In this document: piece by piece, positions 55,195-64,000 of the stretch
Position numbering within the stretch: the stretch's first letter is position 1
Layout: each line of letters begins with the position of its first letter
Assembly (NCBI RefSeq): GCF_000212735.1
Contig: NC_015510.1
Location: 5,767,001 to 5,831,000 of the forward strand
Direction of reading: 5' to 3'
DNA: 64,000 bases
Source of the DNA: Haliscomenobacter hydrossis DSM 1100
Lineage (GTDB): Bacteria > Bacteroidota > Bacteroidia > Chitinophagales > Saprospiraceae
Position numbers and translations under genes: made by a program
Notes under the pieces: generated by a model
Database searches by the model: none
Told to the model about the DNA's origin: nothing
Seen by the model: only the letters and a program-made list of their open reading frames with translations

Positions 55195-58100
55195 CTACCG
55201 CACCACGCTCAACTTTCCATTCCACCAGCCTTTTTCGGATAAGACTTGTATTTGGTAAACTCCGCTTGGATATTGGGTCAAGTCAAATTGTTCGAGCATT
55301 CCTTTGGGCAATCCTTGTGGATGATTTTTTTGCACAAGCACCTGGCCATTCGTATTCAAAACCCGGATACGAACCGGGCCGGCAATGGGAAAGCGGGTTA
55401 TTACATTTACCGACCCCGTGCTTGGGTTGGGGAAAAGTACAATCGAATTGGAGGGGAATACTTCGGTTACAGGACTGGTCACTTTGAGTTTGAGGGTCTG
55501 TATCAGCACGACATCATCCTCTTGGTACAGCCCTTTGTTGCCTCCAAAATCTGCTTCAACTTTGGATTCGCGGTTCAACGTTTTATTCCAAATGCGCAAT
55601 TGGTAAGGCTCACCGGAAAACAGTCCTTGCCGCCCGGTTTCGGTTGCGTCGTCGCCCCAAACGGTGAGCGCCAGGTTTTCTCCGGTGTATTTGCCAGCGC
55701 CACAGAGAATACTATCTGCGGCAAAAACTCCAATTTCATCGCCAGCCTGAACCAGACCTGCTGCTGCTGTATTCAAAACGACCAAGGTGGCATTTGAACC
55801 GGTGTTGAAATCGGCGGAGAGTCGAAAATGCTGCAAAGTATCGGTCTCAATGGCCAGCGATTTTGCCCAGGGGTCATTGGTGGTAAAGTTGACAAAATCA
55901 CTGGGATACCGCAATTCTCCTGCTGATTTTGCTTTGAGCCGATACCCCTGGGTCGCTTGCAATGGTCCAATGGTATTGATGGACAAATCGGGGATGTAAA
56001 CCTTCCCTGCGTTGTCTTTCAAAATTTCGATTTTGTCTTTGATGCTGGCGAAAGACTGATCGATCGTTTTAACACTGCGGCCAAAGAAAGGAATGATTTG
56101 CCATCCACTGCGGATGGAAATGGGGGATTGTGCTGGATCTACTGCTTTTCCAATCATTGGTAAGGTACTATTGCTACTGACTTTTATCCGGTATCCCTCT
56201 ATTATTTTCCAGGATCCAATACTGTTGATCGGTGGATTATTGATATAGGTTTTCCCCGCCCCATCCTTTGCAATTTGCACAATACCTTTGATGGGTTTAA
56301 AGACGGAATCTAAGGAGCTAAAGCTTGGGATGACATAGCTCGAAATGGTATTCCAACCTTCTTTAAGGGCAATGTTGAGGGTTTCTGTTCGGGCTGCGCG
56401 GAGACGGGTGATCATGCTGATGGCATCTGTGGTGTACCGATCGGTAGCGGAGATGATCCCATTGGTGCCCAGGGGCGCGTATTCGGCCTGGGCATTGAAT
56501 TCCTGCTGAGTTGCCGCTTGCCAAACTTTCACTACGAATGCCTCGCCAGTGCTGAGTCCATCTTTAACCGTAGTAGATGCATCGTCACCATAAACGGGGA
56601 AAGAGGTATTTGAGCCATTCCATTCCCCTTCACCAGCACAGAATGATTTGCCATCCCGGGCATAAAAAACACCAATGTGATCGCCAATTTGCAAGCTGCT
56701 GCCTTCAATGTCGGCTTGCAGACTACTGGGTAAAATGAGGGTATGGTTGTTTTCAGTGATGGTGACTTCCCAGGATTCAGGCAGTGCTGCGTTGAAGGGT
56801 TTAGCCGCCTGAATTACACTAATGTTTTGCAGGAGTGAACCGGTAGAACTGCGCACTGTAATTTGCGCGCGGCGTTCACTTGCACCCGCATTGGCATTGA
56901 CGCTCACGGATAGGGTGCCATTGCCATTTCCACTAGAAGGGGTAATGCTCAGCCAGTCGGCATCATCGGACGTTGTCCATCCGGTGTTGCTGGAGATGGA
57001 GATGTTTTTTGTATCGGCAAGGTCGGTGAAATTCAACTGGGATGGAGCAACACTTAGGGATGGGGCAACACCAGTTTGGCTGATCGTGACCGTTTGATCC
57101 GTTCCAGATATGGCAATCGTTCCAGTACGACTGGTGGTTGAGGTGTTGGGTAAACAGGTTGCAGTAACTGTAGCGTTGTTGCTACCCGAAGCGGGGGAAA
57201 GACTCAGCCAATCTAAAGATTCTGAAGTCGTCCAGTTGGTATTGGCCGTAATGTTAAAGCTTTGGCTACCACCATTGGCCGTGAAATCAAGCGTTGTAGG
57301 AGATACACTGATAACCGCAGCTACTCCCATTTGGGATACTGAAATGGTGTGCGAAATATTGCCTCCAGTGACAAAAATGGTTCCTGTTCTGGTGGCCGTT
57401 TGTGTATTGCCTATGCAGGTCATGGACACCTGACCATCGTTGCTCCCTGAACTTAGATTCACACTGAGCCAGTCTAGGGATTCGGAAACCGTCCAATTGA
57501 GATTGGATCTGATGCTAAAAGTTTGAATGCCGCCAGAAGCACTAAAAGTTAAAGTGGTGGGAGATACACTGAAGGCTGGGATGCCTGCAGCTTGGGTAAT
57601 GGTAATGGTTTGGCTGGTGACCCCACTGCCTGAAACCGTAATGGTACCTGTTCGGACTGATGAACTGGTATTGGCCACACAAGCAATGGACACCGTGCCG
57701 TTGTTGCTGCCTGAGGTGGGACTGACGCTGAGCCAGGAGAGGGATTCGGCAACAGACCAGGTCGTATTGGAGCTGATGGTTAGGCTTTGTGTACTTGAGT
57801 TGGATTCAAAAGAAAAGGAGGATGAACTGAGGGTTAGGGTTTTTGGAATTACTACAGTAGCTTCTTGAGTCACAGCGATGGTTACTGGACTCTGGCCACT
57901 CACATTAACGGTGATGGCAGCGCTTCGGCTTTGAGTCGAGGTGTTGCTAGCGCAGGTTACACCAACTGTTCCATTACCAGTACCGGTAGTTTTGTTAAAA
58001 CTGAGCCAAGAGCTATTGCTGGTGACAGACCACGATGAGCTGGTTTCGATACTGATGTTCTGATTTCCGCCTTGAGGGGTGAAATTCATGCTTCGAGGAC

Positions 58101-59481
58101 CAATAATTGTGAATCCCCCGTTCTCTTCCGTGACTTCAATCAGGGCAACATCCCATACTGAAGTTCCGTTGTTTTCGTTATCCTCATCTTGTAGCTCAAG
58201 AATAATCCCTACATAATATTCTTGCACTTTTAATGAAGTGGGTAGAGGGATGTTCCGCACCCTCAGTCCTCGTTTCTCTCTAGAATCAATATTTATATTG
58301 CTAAAAGTACTGGAACCTAAACTAATGTCACTGGTAGTGATGACATCGTCAGTAGAAAGGTAAATGCTGTATTTCAAATTTCCGCTAAAATCTGTTTTGC
58401 CAGCATTGTAAGCATAAAACTCGAGTGTATCAATTTTTTGACCCTTACTGATTTCGGGATTTCTTATCTCAATGCTAACGGGTGTTAAATCTATATTTGA
58501 AGGAGTAGTTTGATTAATAAAATTCGCCATTAGCTGAGATTTTTCATTGGTTATTCGTACATAGCCAGTGTGATCTTCAGTTCCGTGTGAGAGTATGGTT
58601 TGTACGATTCGCTCTTCTCCTGCTTTAATGTACGCAGAACTACCGCTTTGCCCTCCATAAGAATATTCATTGTGGTAAACAAGATCTTTTCCTTGGAGAA
58701 CATCGAATTTTCCAAAGCGTGCATACATGTCCTTACCATCATAAGGGTCTTCGCCTGGGTATCCGAAATTATTGAAGGAGGCATTGGTAAAATGCCGATC
58801 ATCATTGTTGAAATTAAAGGTGTAGCTCCCCGCAATTACACCCAAAGGGCGATCTAAAAGGCAAATTGCATAATCATGTTCATATTCTTCATTTTCAATC
58901 CATCTAGAGCTCATAAAAAAATCGACCGCACTTGCTCCTCCATAGATTGGACTAATTTCTCCGTCATTGTAACCAGGAAAGACAGCCAGGATGTCATTTA
59001 TTTTACCTCCTTCATACAAGCAATGAGCGGCTGTAATGACATACCTGTCTAAAATTAAAGTACCACTGCACTCACCTAAGTTATTTCCTTGCTTGGTAAT
59101 TATTTTTACATTTGCTCGATATGGCCAAGCTTCGGGATTGGGAACGTAATCTAGCTCGTCAAATCCCTTTAGTCGGTATTCCTGATGGTCAGAGGAGTCT
59201 CTTAAACCGCGATAGGTTCGATGGTTAATTTGGATAGGCGTATCTGAAATGTCCATGGGCATTAAGGTCTGTTTAGCAAAATTCCCAATGAAACCAACGA
59301 ATTTTGGCTGATAATCAGGATTGAGGGGAGGTTTATAAGCTGGGAGTTTTTTATCCGGATTTTTTGGAATGGGGGTTTGCCATTTTGATTGAGCATTAAG
59401 ACCAAAAAATGAACAGAAGCTTGCCAAAATATTGATCAACAGTATGGCTCTTGTACTTTTGATAAAGCTAGATACTTTCAT
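55195..59481 (-). CDS. Secreted trypsin-like protease with five BACON domains and T9SS sorting tail
   Basis: A 1428-aa protein. The signal is at 1-31. The trypsin/V8-like domain spans about 115-320 with His153 (ITAAHC), Asp203 (EHDYAICLLD) and Ser279 (YGGQSGSSAY). Five BACON-type modules of about 85 residues follow (about 455-890), each with a W..S..WLS core and NGT..V end. Two duplicated pairs come next: GD.IGVF-type modules flank two SGW/GWN..S-type modules (GYRIKVSS, GYRLKAKS). The end is a type IX sorting domain (LFPNPSTGSVNV ... YPSGVYQIQVLSEKG). It should be exported across the outer membrane and attached to the surface, where BACON domains may bind mucin or glycans. Confidence 0.92.
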   Translation of the reverse strand: MKVSSFIKSTRAILLINILASFCSFFGLNAQSKWQTPIPKNPDKKLPAYKPPLNPDYQPKFVGFIGNFAKQTLMPMDISDTPIQINHRTYRGLRDSSDHQEYRLKGFDELDYVPNPEAWPYRANVKIITKQGNNLGECSGTLILDRYVITAAHCLYEGGKINDILAVFPGYNDGEISPIYGGASAVDFFMSSRWIENEEYEHDYAICLLDRPLGVIAGSYTFNFNNDDRHFTNASFNNFGYPGEDPYDGKDMYARFGKFDVLQGKDLVYHNEYSYGGQSGSSAYIKAGEERIVQTILSHGTEDHTGYVRITNEKSQLMANFINQTTPSNIDLTPVSIEIRNPEISKGQKIDTLEFYAYNAGKTDFSGNLKYSIYLSTDDVITTSDISLGSSTFSNINIDSREKRGLRVRNIPLPTSLKVQEYYVGIILELQDEDNENNGTSVWDVALIEVTEENGGFTIIGPRSMNFTPQGGNQNISIETSSSWSVTSNSSWLSFNKTTGTGNGTVGVTCASNTSTQSRSAAITVNVSGQSPVTIAVTQEATVVIPKTLTLSSSSFSFESNSSTQSLTISSNTTWSVAESLSWLSVSPTSGSNNGTVSIACVANTSSSVRTGTITVSGSGVTSQTITITQAAGIPAFSVSPTTLTFSASGGIQTFSIRSNLNWTVSESLDWLSVNLSSGSNDGQVSMTCIGNTQTATRTGTIFVTGGNISHTISVSQMGVAAVISVSPTTLDFTANGGSQSFNITANTNWTTSESLDWLSLSPASGSNNATVTATCLPNTSTTSRTGTIAISGTDQTVTISQTGVAPSLSVAPSQLNFTDLADTKNISISSNTGWTTSDDADWLSITPSSGNGNGTLSVSVNANAGASERRAQITVRSSTGSLLQNISVIQAAKPFNAALPESWEVTITENNHTLILPSSLQADIEGSSLQIGDHIGVFYARDGKSFCAGEGEWNGSNTSFPVYGDDASTTVKDGLSTGEAFVVKVWQAATQQEFNAQAEYAPLGTNGIISATDRYTTDAISMITRLRAARTETLNIALKEGWNTISSYVIPSFSSLDSVFKPIKGIVQIAKDGAGKTYINNPPINSIGSWKIIEGYRIKVSSNSTLPMIGKAVDPAQSPISIRSGWQIIPFFGRSVKTIDQSFASIKDKIEILKDNAGKVYIPDLSINTIGPLQATQGYRLKAKSAGELRYPSDFVNFTTNDPWAKSLAIETDTLQHFRLSADFNTGSNATLVVLNTAAAGLVQAGDEIGVFAADSILCGAGKYTGENLALTVWGDDATETGRQGLFSGEPYQLRIWNKTLNRESKVEADFGGNKGLYQEDDVVLIQTLKLKVTSPVTEVFPSNSIVLFPNPSTGSVNVITRFPIAGPVRIRVLNTNGQVLVQKNHPQGLPKGMLEQFDLTQYPSGVYQIQVLSEKGWWNGKLSVVR

Positions 59482-59781
59482 GTTGCAAAAGATAAGGTTG
59501 GATGAAAGAAAATAATCTCACTGCTTTAAATATTGATTTATAGTAATGTAAATTTACAAATTATGATGCGTGGGCATTTCCACAAAATTTGTAATTTTCC
59601 TTCTGAAAATGCTAGACTTTATTCCATTGATTCTTGCCTATGTAGTTGTTTAATTGAACATAATCAGTTCTTTGTAATAAATACGTAGATTTTTTTAATT
59701 AAAAGTTTCCTTCTTAAATAGCAAGAATTGCTTTACTTAAATGAGCTTTACCGTATCTTGTGGCACACCAAAAAAACACCC
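59482..59781. other. 300-base AT-rich intergenic region
   Basis: Separates the divergent protease and helical-protein genes. It is AT-rich, with several T- and A-runs. No repeat, RNA gene or convincing TTTG/TAnnTTTG promoter was found in it, although promoters for both flanking genes must lie here. Confidence 0.5.
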
Positions 59782-61203
59782 ATGAAGCCACCCAAATTCC
59801 TATCCCTCCTCCAAACCCTACCTGCTGAATCCTTCCAGCGCTTCCGGCGCTACCTGCAATACCATGCACCGCGCAGCAACCAGTACACCCCGGTCATGGA
59901 TTTTCTGGCCAGCATCCACCCAAAATACGAGCAGTACAAAGGAGACCTGCGGGGAAAGATTGAAGAAATTCTACTGGCGCACGAAGCCAAATCCATGGAC
60001 AACAAACGCCGGGGGAATTTTCTGTTTCGCTTGACGGGTGAGTTGGAAAACTTTTTGGCGATCGAGCAACTGAAACATGATCCCAACACCCGTCGTCTGC
60101 TGACTTTGCAAGCATTGCGGCAACAGGGTGCGGCACTTGCTTACAACGAAGCACTGGAAGACGCGATCGCTGAGTTGGCAAAACAAATCGACTTGAGCAC
60201 CGATCACAATTATGCCCAGCTTCGGGTATTTCATGAAGCCTATTACAATACCGTCAACAACAAACTGCTGATGGAAGACTATGGCTTGGTTTACCTCCAG
60301 GGCGCTCGGGAGCAACTGCACCTGTTTTTTCAAAAATTAGACCTCAAGTACCAGATAGAATTGGAAAGTCGTGGCAAAGTGGTGCGCTCTGCTGATACAC
60401 CAGAGCAAACGGTAAGTACGCCAACATTGGACCATATTGCTGCAAACGACGCCTTTTTCCAATTGTACCAAATGGTGGCTGCACTGCAACAAGACCCATT
60501 GAACGAGGAACTTTTTCAAAAATTGGTTCAATTGTATCGGAAGGAAGGGGGCAAACTCAATAATGAAGACCAGAGTATTTTGTTGAAATATTTGAAAAAC
60601 GCTTCGGCTAAACTCTTGCGCAATGGTTCTTCCTTGGACAACTTGCGCCTGTCTTTTGAATTGGCCGATTTGGGTTGGCGCTACCATATCTTCGATGTAT
60701 TGGGTGGCTACACCTCCATGAATTTTTTGAATTACGTTGAAATTGCGGTAGCCTTGAATGAGTTGGATTGGTTGGAACAATTTATCCAAAGTAGTATCCG
60801 AAAAGTGCCAAAAAACCAGCAAAAGGAAATAGAATCCACGGCACGAGCCAATTTGTATTTTGGGCGAAAGCAGTATTCCGAAGCCTTAATTTGCCTCAGG
60901 GACACCAAGAGTAAAGACGAACAGCTGGAACTGCGAATTCGGATGTTGTATTGCAAGATTTTTTACGAAAAGGAAGAGACTGGAGCTTTATTGGGATTGT
61001 TAAAAGCCTTTGATACTTACTTGCGTCGCTCAGGTACTTTCCAACCCGAAATTGTGCAAGGTTACCTCAATTTTCTCAAGTTGCTGCGCTTGATCGTCCC
61101 CCAGCCCCAACGCAATTATGAAAAATTGGAAAAATTATTGCCCATTACTTCGCCACTTTTTGGCCGGGTTTGGTTAGAGCAAAAACTTGCCACAAAAAAA
61201 TAA
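59782..61203 (+). CDS. Large helical protein of unknown function
   Basis: A 473-aa cytoplasmic protein without signal or membrane segment. The start at 59782 (MKPPKFLSLLQTLPAESFQR) is chosen over an in-frame ATG at 59728. The N-terminus (FRRYLQYHAPRSNQYTPVMD, FLFRLTGELENFLAIEQL) and the whole length are alpha-helical with repeated LxxLxxL spacing (LILKYLKN-type segments, YVEIAVALNELDWLEQFI), suggesting a solenoid. Members of this kind look common in Saprospiraceae, but no function is known. The gene ends where a minus-strand terminator begins. Confidence 0.75.
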   Translation: MKPPKFLSLLQTLPAESFQRFRRYLQYHAPRSNQYTPVMDFLASIHPKYEQYKGDLRGKIEEILLAHEAKSMDNKRRGNFLFRLTGELENFLAIEQLKHDPNTRRLLTLQALRQQGAALAYNEALEDAIAELAKQIDLSTDHNYAQLRVFHEAYYNTVNNKLLMEDYGLVYLQGAREQLHLFFQKLDLKYQIELESRGKVVRSADTPEQTVSTPTLDHIAANDAFFQLYQMVAALQQDPLNEELFQKLVQLYRKEGGKLNNEDQSILLKYLKNASAKLLRNGSSLDNLRLSFELADLGWRYHIFDVLGGYTSMNFLNYVEIAVALNELDWLEQFIQSSIRKVPKNQQKEIESTARANLYFGRKQYSEALICLRDTKSKDEQLELRIRMLYCKIFYEKEETGALLGLLKAFDTYLRRSGTFQPEIVQGYLNFLKLLRLIVPQPQRNYEKLEKLLPITSPLFGRVWLEQKLATKK

Positions 61204-61222
61204 TGGCCGCACTTGGCGGCCA
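61194..61222 (-). terminator. Minus-strand terminator after tiny ORFs
   Basis: TGGCCGC and GCGGCCA form a seven-base GC stem. Read on the minus strand it is followed by TTATTTTTTTG; on the plus strand no T-run follows. It therefore terminates a minus-strand transcript, which implies transcription of the tiny ORFs just upstream of it. Confidence 0.7.
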
Positions 61223-61235
61223 CTACTTCTCATCA

Positions 61236-61313
61236 TTAGGGCGAGATCAGGTCATCGATGACCGACTTTACCCAGGCCCAGAAGCTGAGCGGTTCTTGGT
61301 TTTCAGTTTTCAT
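61236..61313 (-). CDS. Putative 25-aa peptide
   Basis: ATG at 61311-61313, TAA at 61236-61238. The peptide opens MKTENQEP and continues LSFWAWVKSVIDDLISP, an amphipathic or membrane-associating helix with two Trp. It lies 14 bases upstream of a minus-strand terminator and 12 bases after another tiny ORF. A peptide this short may arise by chance; the terminator and tandem arrangement raise the likelihood that it is expressed. No family is known to me. Confidence 0.4.
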   Translation of the reverse strand: MKTENQEPLSFWAWVKSVIDDLISP

Positions 61314-61325
61314 AGCTTAGACAAA

Positions 61326-61397
61326 TTAATGGGTGAAAAAATTCAATGCCCGTTGAAGCGATTGGCGCATTTGACGCTGCATTGCTTTCCCGTTCAT
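61326..61397 (-). CDS. Putative 23-aa peptide
   Basis: ATG at 61395-61397, TAA at 61326-61328. The sequence MNGKAMQRQMRQSLQRALNF is basic and amphipathic, ending FTH. It precedes the 25-aa ORF by 12 bases on the same strand, upstream of a terminator and downstream of the terminator of the astacin gene, so both would be one short independent transcript. An alternative is a small RNA with chance ORFs. Confidence 0.35.
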   Translation of the reverse strand: MNGKAMQRQMRQSLQRALNFFTH

Positions 61398-61490
61398 TTG
61401 TCTGTTTAGTGCGGCTTTTAGGGAAAAGGTCGCAATGAAAAGTGGAAATTTTTAAATTTATTTTCAATTAAAAACCAAATAATTAAAATT

Positions 61491-61530
61491 AAAAAAGCCC
61501 TTGCCAGGCATGCCAGCAAGAGCTTTTTTT
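61491..61530. terminator. Bidirectional-looking terminator after the astacin-like gene
   Basis: AAAAAAGCCCTTGC and GCAAGAGCTTTTTTT pair around an inner CCAGGCATGCC segment. A- and T-runs on either side allow function on both strands; it lies 15 bases after the astacin-like gene ends on the minus strand. Confidence 0.8.
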
Positions 61531-61545
61531 CAAGGCTTAATTTGC

Positions 61546-62454
61546 TCAATTGTACATTGCTTTGATGGTACTTACATCATTGGCACTGGGCAAAGCATAA
61601 TAGGCATTGGGGTTGTTGGGGACTTTGTTCCGAGCTGCTTCAATGCGGTTGGTGAAAAATTTTCCGGTGGCACGATTGACCATATTGTATTCACCGTTGC
61701 TCATTTTTTTAGAGGCATAAAGCATGATTGAACTAAAGTCGAAGGAAGTGTAGTTTCGAGTGCTCAAGACCCGCAACTGGGATTGACTGGCCACACTGGG
61801 TTGTACATAAATATGATTGTTTCTGTCACTGCGTTGGTGTTCGTGTGCCATGCCGAGGGCATGCCCTATTTCATGCATGGCTACACCTGCATTGCCGTCA
61901 TGGAGCGACATGATTTGTCGACCACCCCGCATACCCACGTCGGCTTTGTCTTCCCCTCCAGGATACACCCAGATGTAGTTGGGTTCATTGGTACGCGCCC
62001 GAAAAGTAATACCTGCCAATTTATTCCACTGGCTGCTGGCCATCAAGAAATTGTTGCGCAAGTTGTTGGGTAAGTTAGGGGCAAATTGGTAATACACCAC
62101 TCGATTGCTCCAGGGGCGAATGCCAGCAAGAAGTGCTCCACGCAATTCAGGCGTATAGTTGGGCCGTTCCGCAAAAATCGCTTTAGGCATGATCATATCG
62201 CCATCCAGTACATAGTGCTCATCCGCTTCTTCTACCCAAACGGAGTCTTTGCCTTGGAAAACCAGCTTGAGATTGGGATTGTGGGTGTAGGTAGCCAAAG
62301 TCGACTCAACTGGATACAACAGTTCATCAAGCGATACTTCGGTCATGGGTTGAGGCTCGGTGATGGTTTTACTTAGGGCATCATCGGATTTTTGGCAGCT
62401 GGATAGGCTGAGGATGCATAGGGCAGTGATGAGGATGAAAGATGCGTTTTTCAT
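61546..62454 (-). CDS. Astacin-like (M12A) metallopeptidase lipoprotein
   Basis: A 302-aa lipoprotein with signal ending LSLSSC (Cys 20). The catalytic domain (about 110-302) shows HEIGHALGMAHEHQRSDR with zinc ligands H194, H198 and H204 and catalytic E195, and the Met-turn SSIMLYASKK with Met244 and Tyr246, the astacin signature set. It is therefore an extracytoplasmic zinc endopeptidase anchored in a membrane. A propeptide of about 90 residues precedes the domain. It is a single gene with its own terminator. Confidence 0.92.
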   Translation of the reverse strand: MKNASFILITALCILSLSSCQKSDDALSKTITEPQPMTEVSLDELLYPVESTLATYTHNPNLKLVFQGKDSVWVEEADEHYVLDGDMIMPKAIFAERPNYTPELRGALLAGIRPWSNRVVYYQFAPNLPNNLRNNFLMASSQWNKLAGITFRARTNEPNYIWVYPGGEDKADVGMRGGRQIMSLHDGNAGVAMHEIGHALGMAHEHQRSDRNNHIYVQPSVASQSQLRVLSTRNYTSFDFSSIMLYASKKMSNGEYNMVNRATGKFFTNRIEAARNKVPNNPNAYYALPSANDVSTIKAMYN

Positions 62455-62759
62455 GGTATTTTTTAGTTTGTGGTTGAGGATAAGGTTTGAAATCAGTCCT
62501 TAGTGCGGTGGGAGGGGGGAGGGTACCCAAGGATAGGAGCATTTTTTGAAAAAATAATTCGCAGAATGAGGAAAGAAGTGAAAAATCGACTTTTGCTGAA
62601 TGTACAGGTCAATGGTTTAAATATTTGATAACTAGTTTTTTATCCTATTGTTTTTTGTGCTGACTTCACTTGGGATTTTTTTGAAACAGAAGGAAACGGA
62701 TTTTTTTTGTGGCAAAATGGCATCCCGCCAACCCATAGTTTTGCACTAAATGATAAGCT
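62455..62759. other. 305-base intergenic region between divergent genes
   Basis: AT-rich, with runs of T and a G-rich patch near 62511. A -7-like TAGTTTTG lies at 62736-62743, 17 bases before the HTH-like gene, without a matching TTTG at the usual distance. Nothing else is seen. Confidence 0.4.
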
Positions 62760-63059
62760 ATGGACGGTGTAAGCAAACAACTGCTGGATCAGTTTCACGA
62801 ATTAACCCTTCAGGAATTTACGGATGTATGTATGGATCAACACCTGGAAGTTAATGTACGTAATCTGTTGACTTTTTTAATTGATGAGGAAATGATCTCT
62901 AGTTCTTGCATCCGACGCTTCACCATTGTCAAAGAGTACCGGCGCTTGCGCCAAAAAAATGCCAGCAATAAAACAGGCATTGTCAATAAACTGGCGGAAC
63001 GATACCACCTTTCGGGGCGAGCAGTGTGGAGTATGTTGCAGAAGGAGAAGGTATTGTAA
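62760..63059 (+). CDS. Small helix-turn-helix-like protein
   Basis: A 99-aa protein. The first half is acidic and helical (QLLDQFHELTLQEFTDVCMD); the second half is basic (CIRRFTIVKEYRRLRQKN) and ends in KTGIVNKLAERYHLSGRAVW, which fits an HTH with a turn at YHLSG, as in small transposon or phage regulators. No transposase is adjacent. It lies 45 bases before a beta-barrel gene and may be unrelated to it. DNA binding is inference. Confidence 0.6.
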   Translation: MDGVSKQLLDQFHELTLQEFTDVCMDQHLEVNVRNLLTFLIDEEMISSSCIRRFTIVKEYRRLRQKNASNKTGIVNKLAERYHLSGRAVWSMLQKEKVL

Positions 63060-63104
63060 ATCCTGGACTAAAATTGATTTCTTTCACTATTAAAACAAAA
63101 TACC

Positions 63105-63803
63105 ATGTTGAAGAAATTTGCTATGATGACAGTGGCCAGTTTTTTGGCTTTGACTATGATAAATGGACAATCCATTGGCTTTGAATTTGGGGGGCATTTC
63201 CGAAATCTTTTATTATCAGATCAATTTAATGAGGTCTTTGATTCACCATTTAAAATAGGAGGTTCAATAGGAGCAAACGCTTTGATCCCATTGGGTAGCC
63301 AAAGATTACAATTATTTCCCGCAGTGAGATACATTACGAAAGGTGGTGATTTAAAAGTTGACGAAAACCTTGGAAGTGTAGACGGAGTAAATGATGGCAA
63401 AATGAGATTAAGTTATTTAGAATTTGCACCACAACTGCAAATCAGATTCTCAGAAGATAGTAAGTCGTTTTTTTTGGCGGGTGGACCAACACTTAACCTT
63501 GGTATTGGAGGGAAGTGTGACCATTGCCTAAACAAAAGTGCCCAGTTTGGTTCTACATTCGTTGATGATTTTAAATCCTTAACTTTTGGTGTTAACTTAA
63601 GTGGAGGAATTATTCGTACCAATGAAGAAACCAGTAAGACTTTTTTTAGTGCAATCAACATTGGATTTGGATTTGATGATGTGAGAACTGAGGGTGGTCC
63701 CTATACTGATTCTTACAGAACCCAGCCTACATTAGGAGGCATATTACAGAATTTCTACATCGGCCTCAACTTCGGCTACCTCTTCCCACTCTACACCCAC
63801 TAA
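63105..63803 (+). CDS. Outer-membrane beta-barrel protein (PorT-like fold)
   Basis: A 232-aa protein with signal peptide ending near LTMINGQS. The mature part alternates strands and turns typical of Bacteroidota outer-membrane beta-barrel (OMP_b-brl) proteins: IGFEFGGHFRNLLL, KIGGSIGANALIPLG, RLQLFPAVRYITKGG, YLEFAPQLQIRFS, SFFLAGGPTLNLGIG, and the final strand FYIGLNFGYLFPLYTH. A Cys pair (KCDHCLNK) is unusual for a barrel loop. Role unknown. Confidence 0.72.
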   Translation: MLKKFAMMTVASFLALTMINGQSIGFEFGGHFRNLLLSDQFNEVFDSPFKIGGSIGANALIPLGSQRLQLFPAVRYITKGGDLKVDENLGSVDGVNDGKMRLSYLEFAPQLQIRFSEDSKSFFLAGGPTLNLGIGGKCDHCLNKSAQFGSTFVDDFKSLTFGVNLSGGIIRTNEETSKTFFSAINIGFGFDDVRTEGGPYTDSYRTQPTLGGILQNFYIGLNFGYLFPLYTH

Positions 63804-63808
63804 TCTTC

Positions 63809-64000
63809 ATGAAGATGCTCAAGTGTCTCAATTGTGGTAAAACAGCTCCACCACAAACACCCAAATGCCCGGTATGTGACATGCCTTTAGAGGGCGACTG
63901 GGTAATGGATGTAAACAAGAAGGAAACTGCTGCCAGCACTGAACCTGAGGATGCAGTAGTTTCCCTCTGTTGGAATTGCCGAACACCACTAGCTACAGAG
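63809..64000 (+). CDS. Zinc-ribbon protein, 5' part
   Basis: The frame begins five bases after the beta-barrel gene and is cut by the window end after 64 codons. It shows CLNCGK and CPVCDMPLEGD near the start and CWNCRTP near the end, three CxxC knuckles typical of zinc-ribbon proteins. The start could be 63809 or the ATG at 63815. Function cannot be judged from the fragment. Confidence 0.6.
   Translation, partial: MKMLKCLNCGKTAPPQTPKCPVCDMPLEGDWVMDVNKKETAASTEPEDAVVSLCWNCRTPLATE

Overview
The window looks like a chromosome segment of a Bacteroidota, probably a Saprospiraceae member close to Haliscomenobacter (inference). Signs are a SusC/SusD pair, lipoproteins with Bacteroidota-type lipoboxes, a type IX secretion sorting domain, promoters of the form TTTG-N19-TAnnTTTG, few Shine-Dalgarno sites, and many intergenic palindromic repeats. 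No rRNA, CRISPR array, prophage or intact transposase was seen.  Layout. 1-5.6 kb: end of a SusD-like gene, a small lipoprotein and a SusC/SusD pair. 5.7-21.6 kb: the conserved information-processing block: xerC, hpf, four tRNAs (Thr, Tyr, Gly, Thr), tuf, tRNA-Trp, secE, nusG, rplK, rplA, rplJ, rplL, rpoB, rpoC. Its gaps carry two palindromic repeat families. 21.7-24.4 kb: a NarL-type two-component pair. 24.7-31.2 kb: small exported proteins, a membrane HExxH protein, a ricin-type lectin protein, a gene remnant and a Cys-rich secreted protein. 31.3-36.5 kb: a MITE-like element, then a tight minus-strand set of CHAT protease-like protein, nSTAND NTPase and membrane-anchored WD40 protein. This is the best candidate for an uncharacterised conflict or immune-type system. 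36.7-41.3 kb: two small secreted proteins that share a duplicated upstream operator-like site, followed by a graveyard of truncated genes (Rpn nuclease, WD40/TPR protein, a possible caspase-family tail) and inverted-repeat elements.  41.3-53.8 kb: a nitrate assimilation cluster. It holds a response regulator, an operator-like triplet with a strong promoter, an outer-membrane porin, an NrtA-like lipoprotein, an NrtB-like permease, two ATPases, a 1222-aa nitrate reductase fused to a NirB/NasB-like FAD oxidoreductase and a [2Fe-2S] domain, and an overlapping gene for a rubredoxin-tailed protein. A palindromic repeat sits in frame inside the reductase. No recognisable siroheme nitrite reductase is present. 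53.9-64 kb: a propeller-like lipoprotein, a 1428-aa serine protease with five BACON domains and a T9SS tail, an unknown helical protein, two tiny ORFs ahead of a terminator, an astacin-like lipoprotein, a small HTH-like protein, a beta-barrel protein and the start of a zinc-ribbon gene.  How it works together. The nitrate genes form one pathway: porin, periplasmic capture, ABC import, then reduction with electrons passed through FAD, [2Fe-2S] and perhaps rubredoxin. The CHAT/nSTAND/WD40 set reads as sensor (WD40), switch (NTPase) and effector (CHAT protease). Long inverted repeats with short-period arms follow many genes and may act as 3'-end structures or mobile palindromes.
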